Part shown: in pieces, positions 1-9,535 of the stretch | Layout of the letters: each line of letters opens with the position of its first letter | Position numbering within the stretch: the stretch's first letter is position 1 | Source: Anaeramoeba flamelloides | Taxonomy: Eukaryota; Metamonada; Anaeramoebidae | Direction of reading: 5' to 3' | Length of the DNA: 64,000 nucleotides | Assembly: GCA_027625915.1 (NCBI GenBank) | Contig: JANTQA010000033.1 | Span: 9,300,001-9,364,000 of the forward strand | Program-made: the position numbers and the translations under genes | Notes under the pieces: generated by a model | Database searches by the model: none | What the model was told of the DNA's origin: nothing | Seen by the model: the letters and a program-made list of their open reading frames with translations, nothing else

Positions 1-1068
1 ATGAGAAAAATTTTCATTTCATTTTCCAATCCCTGTTTCAAACAGAAGCAGAAAATTCCAACCTACTTATTTTAAGAACGCAATTAAAAAAAGAAAACGG
101 AAAAGGAAGTTGAAAAATTTTACTAATTTAGAATTCAAATACCGGTATCATATTGAAATCAACCTTGTGTTAAAATTCCATTGTCCAACTCAGACAATTT
201 ATTTTTTTTATTTTGATTTAATTCCTTAGAAAAATTTCTTAACTGTTCAAATAAAAAAACGAAATTACAATTTTTCAAAAAAAAAAATGTATTTATTGGT
301 TCGAAATTGTCCTCTCATTATGTTTGAAAAAGATTATTTTGCTTTAAAAACAACAATTCAAGTTAAAACGAATATTAAATAATTGGTTTTACAAGAGTAT
401 GACTAATTTAAAATCTGAATCTGCATTCTGGCAATTGTCAAACCATTTTTTTTCTGATTTTTTTTAAAAGTAAAGAAAATTTCACAACTTAACCCTTTCA
501 CTAATTCCTCACCAACTTATTTTAGAGATCCAATCTTCAAAAGAAAATAAATTCCAATTTTGGAAGGGATTTTTAGTTGTCATACACTTTCTTTAAATGA
601 TTTTTTTTTACAATTAATTTGTTTTTCTAAAATTTAAGTTGAGAAAAGTTTTGCAAAAAAATTATAAGTTAAAGAAAAATTCTCACAAAAAGAAAAGTTA
701 TATTTTGATGACTCGTTCAATTGAGAAATATAAAGAGAACAATTTTGGTCTTTTATTTTTTATTAAAAAATTTATAAAGTAAATGAAAAATATTTTTTTT
801 CGCAAAAAATTTTTTTTTTTCACAATATCTTTACTTTCAGAGTATAAAAACTTTTTATTTTCTGATTATCATTATCTTTGTGGCACTTTAGAAGCCTTTC
901 ACTCTACAAGATTTTTTGGTTTTCTACTCAAACGAAAATAAAAGCTAACAAAAAATCGAAAAACAAAATTTAAGAAAGAAAATAATTGAGTTTTACAAAA
1001 TTTTTATAGAATTGACAAACATTTCAATGACGAAGATTAAAATGGAACACAATTGGTTCAAAGAATTT
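1..1068. other. AT-rich intergenic DNA, no gene seen
   Basis: No open frame with coding character. Two stretches, about 1-130 and 430-560, share a short similar segment around CCAACTTATTTTA and may be remnants of one repeat. Confidence 0.5.
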
Positions 1069-1747
1069 TTAATTAAAATCCAAATTTGAGTAAAATAATT
1101 CATCAAATAAAATAGGATTTTTGTTTCTTTTTGGTGGCGAAAAGGCAAGCTTTCCTTCGTTGGTGTCAGTTGTTTTGAACAAGTTTTTCTCAATCTCTGT
1201 GGAGTATTCCACAAAAGCTTGTTGTTCTTGTTGTTCTTGTTGTTCTTGTTCTTGATCTTCTTTTGTTTGTGAATATTTCTTTTTGCATTTGCCCATGAAA
1301 TCATCACATTCTTTGAATGATGAAATTTTTTGTTCAATGTGGAAGTTGTTGAGTTTGGCTGCTTCTTCAAGAAGCTTGTCAAAAGTGAAATCACAACGTT
1401 TAGGCTTTATTCGATCCAAAAGTTTGTTGTTGGTTCTATTTTTGACTTTTGGGATCACAATTTCTGATTCACCTTTCTCAAGCCCATTAAAAGTGATCTC
1501 AAGACACTCGTCTAAAATTAAGAGCTCTCTGTTCATGAAAAATTAGTGTTGAAAGTTGAGAGTAAAGCAAAAACAAAAATTTTCAAGTCGAAGAGTTAGT
1601 ACAACAAAATAAAATCCCAAAAAACAAGACAAAAAAAAAAAAAAAAGGTTTGTACTCTTGATCGTCATGGCTGTAGTTACAATTTCTTTTTTTGTTTTTG
1701 GGCTTTAAAGATTTGTGTAAATTGTCAAGGTCTTGCGAAGAAAGCAT
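1069..1747 (-). CDS. two-exon gene, protein of unknown function (about 183 aa)
   Basis: The model is exon 1 1747-1656 and exon 2 1528-1069, with a 127-nt intron (donor GTACAA, acceptor AACAG). Exon 1 ends in phase 2 and exon 2 supplies one base; the joined length is 552 nt, a whole number of codons. The frame of exon 2 could also start at an ATG at 1536, but exon 1 (starting MLSSQDLDNLHKSL) has clear coding character. The protein is hydrophilic, with a short Gln/Glu repeat (EQEQQEQQEQQ) around residue 135 and a C-terminus ending LFDELFYSNLDFN. There is no signal peptide or membrane segment, and I recognise no family. It is divergent from the gene at 2439. I am fairly sure it is coding and unsure of its role. 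Confidence 0.6.
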
Positions 1748-2438
1748 TTTTTGGAAAAAGAAAAAAAAATGTAAAGTATTTTCAAACGAAAAAAAAATTC
1801 TAAAAAATCAAGATCATACTTGAAACAATTCTTTTTTGACGATCAGAAAAGAAAAATTTTTTTTGGTAATTTTCAACTTTACTCTTGAGAATTTGATCAC
1901 ATTTAGAAATCTTGAAAATTTTTTTTAAAATAACTTTTTTTTTTCTTTTTAGAAAGAATATCATTTGGAAGATTGTGGAAAGATGAAAAATGTATATCGT
2001 GAAATCAGAAAGTGTCCAATGAACTTGTGATCATATTTGACTTTATTCCAATACTAATTGTCGAAGAAATTTTTCCTAGACTTTCTTTTTGCTTTAATTG
2101 TTAACGGTGAAACTTGCTGGTAACCCAGTTGAATGCAGTGATCTCTATTTATAAATTAGGTACTTTTTTGTCCAATCTTATTGGTAAATTTGAGGTTTAC
2201 TGTCATTCCGAAAAGAAAATCAAAGTGAATAATTGATCAATAAAAAGATTAAATATTTGCTATTTATATTCGAGAATTGAGAACAAAATTTGACAAAAGT
2301 TTTCCATCAAGACGATCAATACAAAAGAAAAAACAATTTGTTCAGAATTTAGAAAAATTTGAGTCTTTTGGTTGCATATTGACTTTTTGACACAAAGTAT
2401 TTACAAAAGAGTTTTGATATTTTAGAAAATTAGTCGAA
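1748..2438. other. divergent intergenic region with an exon-like block
   Basis: This spans the starts of two divergent genes and should hold both promoters. A less AT-rich block at 2056-2150 reads on the minus strand after an ATAG acceptor-like site; one frame stays open for about 29 codons (starting DHCIQLGYQQVS) to a TAG. I could not join it to a start with confidence. It may be a small unannotated exon or an RNA. Confidence 0.3.
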
Positions 2439-2805
2439 ATGAAATTGATTGATGAAATGATCAGTAACCTAAAATTAAAACCAAATTGTAAATTACAATT
2501 TAGTGTCCCTAACCCCAATCTAAAACCTACACAACCAGATCAAAATTTCCTTGAAGAAAAAATTATCAAAAAATTGTTTATTAAAGTTCAACTAAACCCA
2601 AACCACACTTTTATAACTCCTCAAAATATTTTATTGTTATTTACCATTTTTTTAGAGGTTTTTTCAAAAAATAAGGAATATTTCTTTCGTCATGGGTAAA
2701 TCAAAAAAACTCATAAACACACCCTACGTTTCTTTCCGAGATTTTGAAATCTTTCATATTTGTCACTTTTTCAGAAAAAAAATATCAAATAGAAAAAATT
2801 TTTAA
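2439..2805 (+). CDS. small two-exon gene, possible histone-fold subunit (95 aa)
   Basis: The model is exon 1 2439-2695, a 79-nt intron (GTAAAT donor; pyrimidine-rich CACTTTTTCAG acceptor), and exon 2 2775-2805. Phase 2 joins to one base, 288 nt in total. The middle of the protein, from IIKKLFIKVQLNP through ILLLFTIFLEVF to HGKKISNRKNF, can be laid against the NF-YC/POLE4/CHRAC type of histone fold (loop residues, then the long helix, then the basic Gly-Lys-Arg-Lys turn). The match is weak, and the usual last helix is missing because the frame stops early. It could equally be an unrelated short protein. Coding status is moderate; the family call is a guess. Confidence 0.4.
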
Positions 2806-4083
2806 AAAAAAAAAAAAAAGATTCACTGATTAACTCTGAAAAAGCTTTTAAAGGGGACTTTTTGATTAGTCATTGAAAAAGAGTTTTATTATTCGAATAA
2901 TGATAAATTATCATAAAAATTTGGATATTTTTGTTGATTTTCCTTTTTGAAAATATTCTGATCAAGCTTTGAATAAAGCATTTTATGTGGTCAAGTGTTA
3001 AGAAACCCTGTAAAATTAGCTGTTGTATAAAATAGTCTTTGTTCTGGAATGTTTGAGAAATTGACAGTTCGGAGATTTATCAAAATAGAAATTGAACTAA
3101 ATTTTTTTGGTATTTATCAGAATTTATCAGTATTTTAACTAATTATCCAATAAATTATTTTTTTCTTTCAAAAATGATTGAGAAAAAATTTTCAACTATT
3201 ATCCACTCGAATAACCGAATCTACAAAACAACAGAATAAATTTGTGTTTTCAGAATTATGGAATAAAAATGACATATCCAACAAGATAAATCTATTTTGA
3301 TTCTAAAAATTCTAAATAACAACTTTACTAATCTTTTGGTTTTACTATTTTTTATCACCTTTACTTTATAATTAAATGACTTTTTATGCAAGTAAGTGTC
3401 CAATTAGAAATCGAAAATATTCTTGTCAAAAATTTTCATAAACAACAAAAACAGTAATTAAATAACATTTTATCTCATAAGGACAAAATCTTCTCTTTTT
3501 TAATAGTATTTTTCATTTTTTTTTAATTGCTACTTTATAAATGAACAATACGAAAAAAAATAAAAAAGATCATAATTTACATTGTTACTGTTGGAAATTT
3601 CATCCAAAGATTATAAGAAACCAAAATAAAGAGATACATCTTCAACTTCATCAAGACTTGAAATTTTCCTAAAAATTTGCAATAACGTAATTTTTACAAT
3701 ATTCGCCAAAGTAAAACTTTTTAAAATAATAATACATTTTTTTTCACGAACTTTAGAGGATTTTTTAGCATATTTATTCAAACTCTTTGCAAAAATTTCC
3801 ACGGTCTAATACACATAATTTTCTTTTTTTGTTTTTTTATTTGAATAATATGAATAATATTTCAGATAAATTCCCAACAAAAAGAAAAAAATAAATTCAA
3901 TATTTTTAAATGATTTGATTTTTTGATTTGAATTTATCTGTTAATTATTGTTTTAGATTTTTTTTTATTTCTTTAAATAATAAAATTATGTTAAAATGTA
4001 CAATAATTTAAAATATGACAAAGTTTGTGTGATTTTTTTCAAAGAATATGAAGGTTGAAATTTTATGAATTCCTCCAATATCG

Positions 4084-4121
<38 letters not shown>
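2806..4121. other. intergenic, no convincing gene; (AT)n at the right edge
   Basis: Extremely AT-rich. A minus-strand frame at 3611-3802 has reasonable amino-acid composition and sits behind a TATTAG acceptor-like site, but no partner exon was found, so I do not call it. A TA microsatellite runs from about 4087 to 4121, directly against the terminal inverted repeat of the next element. Confidence 0.4.
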
Positions 4122-4125
<4 letters not shown>

Positions 4126-5622
4126 AGCACCCCGGATTTGCCTAAATTCCATCAAGTTTTTTAAATTAGATTTAAAATGATATTGATCTACTAATATATT
4201 AATTTTCTTATTTGTCTTTAATCCAGATTTGAATTATAATAAAAAGTCAAAATAGTTCAAAGATAAAGTAGTTAAGTTATTGATTTTTTTTTTTGAAATT
4301 GAAAAAAAAAAAATGATAATTATTCATTTTTACATTTTTTTTAAAGATTTTTATTTTTATTTTATTTTTTTAAATCGGAAATTTTATAACATTAATAGTA
4401 ATTCAAAACTCAACACATTGATTTATTAATAATAACCACCAAAAAATTTTGCTAATTTTATAATAAAAAAAATAAATAAAAAAATAAATTACTTTGAAAT
4501 TTAATTTTTTTTTTTTAGAAAAAATTTCAATAAATATCCAATTAAGAGAAAAATGAAATTTATTTCTTTAGGTCAAAATTAAATTTTTAATATGATTAAT
4601 ATTCTAAAAGTTTTATTTAAGCAATAGAAATTACTTGAAAATCAAAAAAAAAAACAAACAATTGTAAAATAATTTCAATTTATTAAATTGGAATAAAACA
4701 AATATAAATTACTTTTTAATCGATAAAATATTTATACCTAAATTTAAAATAAAATAAAAAATAACTCTTAAATATTATTCTAATATAATAAAATAATCTC
4801 CGAAACCAATTTTTTTTATTGCATTTTGTTATAAGTAAAAATTTGAATAATATATTTGCACTATTTGTATTTTTCCTTAATAAATTAATCCAGATCTTGT
4901 TAAATAAGTTCTGATATATGGTCTCTAATTCAACAATATTGTTTATTTTATGTCTAGATTTTAAAAAGTCAAAAATTAAAAAATTGTAAAAAAATAAAAA
5001 AAAAAAAACAATTATTAATCTGACTCGAACTATTGGCCAAATCATTTAAAATTGAAAAAAAATCTTGTTGAAAAATTTGTAAAATTTTGCAATGAAAAAA
5101 AATTTGATTTTTTTTTCTAATTTAATTTATATTTTTTTTTATTTTTAAATTATTTAGAATCTAACATAGATATTGATATTGAATCTTAATCAATAGATAA
5201 ACAAATTTTCTATGTGATGTTATAATAACTTTTATAATGAATAAATTACTTAATCAAGCATTTTAGGCAATTTTGGGGTGCAAAGGGCCCCCAAAAAATT
5301 TCCAGTAAAGTATGAGGTGTTTTAAATGTTAAAACTAAGAGGGTTTTGATGTCTAGACAAACTTTTCAAAAAAAAAAAAAAATTATTTTGACAAAATTTG
5401 GAAAAATTATAAAATCACAATAACCAAAAAAAAATTTCAAATGATGGAAAATTTTTTTTCAATTTATTTTTTTATTTTAAGTAACTATACAATTTTTAAT
5501 TATAAAATTTTCTTTCTAAGTTAATTTTTTTTTAATTCTATATCTTATTATCCTTTGATAATATTTCAAATTTAAATTTTTGTTTGAAATTTTTTTAGGT
5601 TATTTGGGGTCCTAAGGGATAT
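4122..5622. mobile_element. TIR DNA element, family N (about 1.5 kb)
   Basis: The left end at 4122 reads ATCCCTTAGCACCCC. Its inverse, CCTAAGGGATAT, lies at 5611-5622. A second inverse copy of the same end (AGGCAATTTTGGGGTGCAAA) lies at 5262-5289, so either a 1.17-kb element carries an extra terminal fragment or two elements overlap. The ends abut TA-rich DNA. A minus-strand frame of 109 codons (5045-4716) lies inside; it is hydrophobic at its start and not recognisable as a transposase. The superfamily cannot be named from the ends alone. Confidence 0.5.
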
Positions 5623-6445
5623 ATAGATATAGATATTTGTATTTTATAACTTTTTAACTAATATATATTTTTGGTTCCTATTAAAAAACAAAATAAAAAT
5701 AAAGTATCTGAAAATAAAAGTGTTGAAGAATTAAACTCTTAATTTATTATAAAAGAATTTTTTTCGAAAAAAATAATCTAATAAGTTCTATTAAAAAAAA
5801 AAAAGAATTGAAATAATAGAAATTGAGTTATTTTATATATTTTTTATATCTCAATAATTCAAAAAAATTAAATCAAAAACAAAAAAAGTGAAAATTTTTT
5901 TTTTAAATTTTCCTTACAGTTTTTTTAATACTGAATTTTTACTGAAAAAAGATCACCCATTAGAAGATTTTTCCTAATAAATATATTTATTCCGGAAAAT
6001 ATTATATCATCTCAAAATTTTAGGGGTTTATTTTTCTTTTCAAAGATCTTTTTTTTTTTTCCATGTACTCTTTCACCAAGAATCATGAACACACTAAAGA
6101 AAAAAAAAAAGAAAAATTTTTCAAAAAAAAAAAGAAAAAGAAAAAGAAAATCAAAAAGCAAAACATAAAATTTGAATAAATTTGAAAAATTGTTATTGAT
6201 CTAAAAATTGAATAATTTTTTGTAAAACAATATCAAGAAAAAAATAAAAGAATTTGTTCTATATCTCCATTAAAACTAATTCCAATTTATTGAAAAATGG
6301 TTTAATGACAATTTTCAGTATTTCATAATTTGAATTTAGTCTACATCAAATCTTTTTTTAATAATTATTATTTTTTTTAAAAAAAATTTAGATTTTCAAA
6401 ATTTTTGAATTAGTTTTTTTTTTTTATTTTTGTAACAAATCATTA

Positions 6446-6628
6446 GCTAGTTCCACTTTTAAGGCACAAACTTTCAGTAAAATTAAACAACAAACTCAAT
6501 TTAAGGAATAAATTTCAGATTCTAGTAAAATAATTTGTAATAAAAAAATATGAAAATTCGGGCTTTAATTTGTGTTTTTTTGCCTTTATTTTTGTTCAAA
6601 GTTTGTGTCTCAAAAATGGAATTAATAG
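6446..6628. mobile_element. Tc1/mariner-type MITE, family C, copy 1 (diverged)
   Basis: Fold-back element of about 185 bp with left end CTAGTTCCACTTTTAAGG and an inverse right end, flanked by TA on both sides. The inner arms are degraded compared with copy 3 at 30624, so this looks like the oldest of four copies. Confidence 0.6.
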
Positions 6629-7399
6629 TATTGAAATAAATATTTTGTTAGTTTTTTTAATTCTTTGATGAAAAAAAGTTTTTATATTGTAATTTGGAAA
6701 TGTTTAACTCTTAAAAAAAAAAAAGAAAATTTGATGATCTATTTGTTAAATATGAAAATTAACAATGAAAAAAATATCTCATTATTGAAATTTCTTCAAA
6801 AAGTATTATTAAAACTAATTTATTTATTCCATTCTGATAAAAAATAGAAATTTAATTTCAAAAGTTAGATTTTGAATTAAACCAAAAATATAAAATAAAT
6901 TGTAATGTAAAAACATTTAAATAATGAAACACTTCAACTAACATAAATCATGGGGGTTTAAACAATATTTTATCAATATAAATCTATAATATCAGATTAT
7001 TCATAAAAGTAAATTTAGTTTGTCCTTTTTCGAGTACCAGTGATTGATATATCTCTCTGATTATGTTTATTATTAACTTATTAGTTATACTATGATTATA
7101 AGAATATTTACTATCATTTACAATCAAATTATCAATTTAGATTTTTGTACAAAAATTTAATATCAAAACTTAATTACATTTCTACAAATCTCATTTATAA
7201 TTGAAATAGTGGAAATATATATTGATTTCAAGTAATAATTTCATAGAACGAAAAATTATACTTTTATATGTGGTGTAAGTTTTGAACAAAAAGCATTCTA
7301 AGAAGAAACCACTAATACCAAATCCAATAAAAGCCACAAAAAAAAAAATAATCGAATTCAAAACTTGTAATGTAAAAAATTATCATCAGATAAACCCCA

Positions 7400-7640
7400 T
7401 TTCGAAATCATTGACATACTAAAAATCAAATTATGATAATAAATATTTTTATAAATTATAGTTATCTATTATTATAAAAAGATAACTATTTTAATATTCA
7501 GTTATATACACTCGAAATATCTGTTTTTCATCTAAAAATAAAATAAAAAAAAGTAAATAAAAATAAAAAAAATTGGGCCATTTATTATGAAATTTAGGAT
7601 ATATTTAAAAATAAATTTGGATGAGTCTAAAATAGATTTT
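7400..7640. repeat. dispersed repeat, family J, copy 1
   Basis: Shares an ordered series of blocks (AAAAATCAAATT, AGTTATCTATTAT, TTTTAATATTCA, TCTAAAAATAAAA, TTGGGCCATTTATTATGAAA) with 29650-30160 on the same strand. No clear terminal repeats were found, so the class is unknown. Confidence 0.5.
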
Positions 7641-8449
7641 GAAAAAAATAATAAAAATTAAAATTTAACACTGCATCATAAGTACTATTATTCAATTAAA
7701 TCTGATGAAACACTTTCTAAATACCCCTTATAAATTGAGATTTACTTTAAAGTCCATTGTATGATATATAGACGAAGTATTTTTTTTCTTAAAATAGGTT
7801 TTTTATGAAAACACTCTAATTAATAGAAAAATATATCAGTTTAAAATATTTCAATCCATGTATTTATTCAATCTTTGAATTAGAAGTTCGAACTTTAGTC
7901 AGCTCTAGATTTTCATTTTACAATATTAAATGTTTCTTTTAACATTTCATTATTAAAAATAACTACAAAACTCAAAAAATAGATACAAAATATTTCCATT
8001 TATGGCATGGTTGGTTGAAAAAATTATATTTTATCCCAAAAGTTCAATAATTTAGATTTATTTAATTTAAGGGTCTAGTCATTGGGGTTAAAAAATATTA
8101 TTTTGAAAGGGATTAAAAAAATTGTAATAATTATTTGAATATTATACCAATCAAAAAAGAACCAAAATGTGAAGTGTGATTGCACTCCAAAAATCAACAA
8201 TCAATCAACTAGCATATTTTTAGAAAAAAACTCCAAAGAGAGACACCCAATTCCCAATTAGAATGGTTAGAATAGATAATTATGAAAACAACTATGTCCG
8301 TTTAGAAGTGTTGATCTTCCTACACTATTTGAGATCTATAGGATGTTTTTTTTTCATTTTTTGCATTGTGAAATGAGTTATTCTTTTATCCCCATAATGT
8401 TACAAAATCCTTACTGTATCAAAACAGAAAGTTTCAAAAAAAAACACAA

Positions 8450-8760
8450 ATTCGATTAAATCGAATTAATTTGATTGTATACTTGAGGAAAACATTTTCT
8501 TTTAAAGTGAAGAAATTTCTTCCTTTGGAAATTTAAACAATAAAACAATTAATTTTTTTTTAAATTTTGATTTTTAGGAATTGAGAATACTTTTTTATTA
8601 TTTTTTTGAATTTTTTATCAAGATGTCCAATCAAAAAGTTCTTATTTTTGTTATTTGAATTTTATCTATCAAAAGAAGGGCAATTTCCCAATACCCTTTT
8701 TTGGTTTCAAGTAACTCCAGGGATATGGATCAAATCCACAATAAATGACTTGAGCCTTAA
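8450..8760 (+). repeat. dispersed repeat, family L, copy 1
   Basis: The segment around ATCAAAAGAAGGGCAATTTC and the preceding blocks (ATTTGATTGTATACTTGA, CCTTTGGAAATTTAAA) recur in reverse orientation at about 37700-38050. It is probably a non-autonomous transposable element, but the ends were not fixed. Confidence 0.5.
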
Positions 8761-8904
8761 TCACAAAACTTATATTAACAAATAATTTTATAAAGATCTT
8801 GCCATTTTTTCAATTACCAATAAGTAGTAAATTTTTGAACACCAAATAATAATTTTTAATTCGTAATTGGAAACTATCAGTAATTGGATTACAAATTTTA
8901 ATAA

Positions 8905-9330
8905 ATTTTTAATTGGGAACCTTTCCTGAAATAGAAAAGTAAGTCCAATTAATAAAAGAAAGAATAAATAATTAAATACAAAATGAAGGACTAAAAATAC
9001 AATAACAACTTTTTTAGAATACTTTCTTTTACAGCAAGAGTTCTTTCTTGGACTAATGTTTTACAAACTTATTTTAATTAAAAAATTGACTATTTTTTGA
9101 GATCCCCACAACCACAACCAAATAGATTTGAAAAAGAAAGTAGATTTAAATTCTGTTTGTTGATTTGATTGAGAATAAAACAAATGTATTATTCACTATA
9201 GTTACTTTGTTTGTTTCATGGAATTGATTTTGGTGTAACATTTTCATATTCTATTAAGGTTTCTGTGGTTTCCAGTCTAAAATCTAATCCTAACTTTTTT
9301 TCCCAAGTTTTACTTTTTTTCCCTATTTGA
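8905..9330. mobile_element. TIR element, family G, copy 1 (left end degraded)
   Basis: The interior and the right end (TTTACTTTTTTTCCC) match copies 2 and 3 at 10358 and 10972, including the shared inner block around AATAGATTTGAAAAAGAAAG. The left terminal repeat is hard to see. Confidence 0.5.
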
Positions 9331-9535
9331 AATTTTTTTTATTCAAAACCTGATTGAAAGCACATAAATTATATTTATCAAAGTCAAACTGAGGAAAAAA
9401 TACCTTGTAAGATTCTACGTGTTTTAATTGAAATAGGTTATTGATCTCAATTAGTATCTTAAAAAGATAAAAAACAAAAATGTAATTTATTTTTTATCAT
9501 TTTTTTCTTTTTAGTTGGTTATCTTTCTCGACTGA

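Noticed and set aside
3611-3802. Minus-strand frame with a plausible composition
   Set aside because: No start, no partner exon and no family resemblance; one open frame of 63 codons is expected by chance in DNA of this length.
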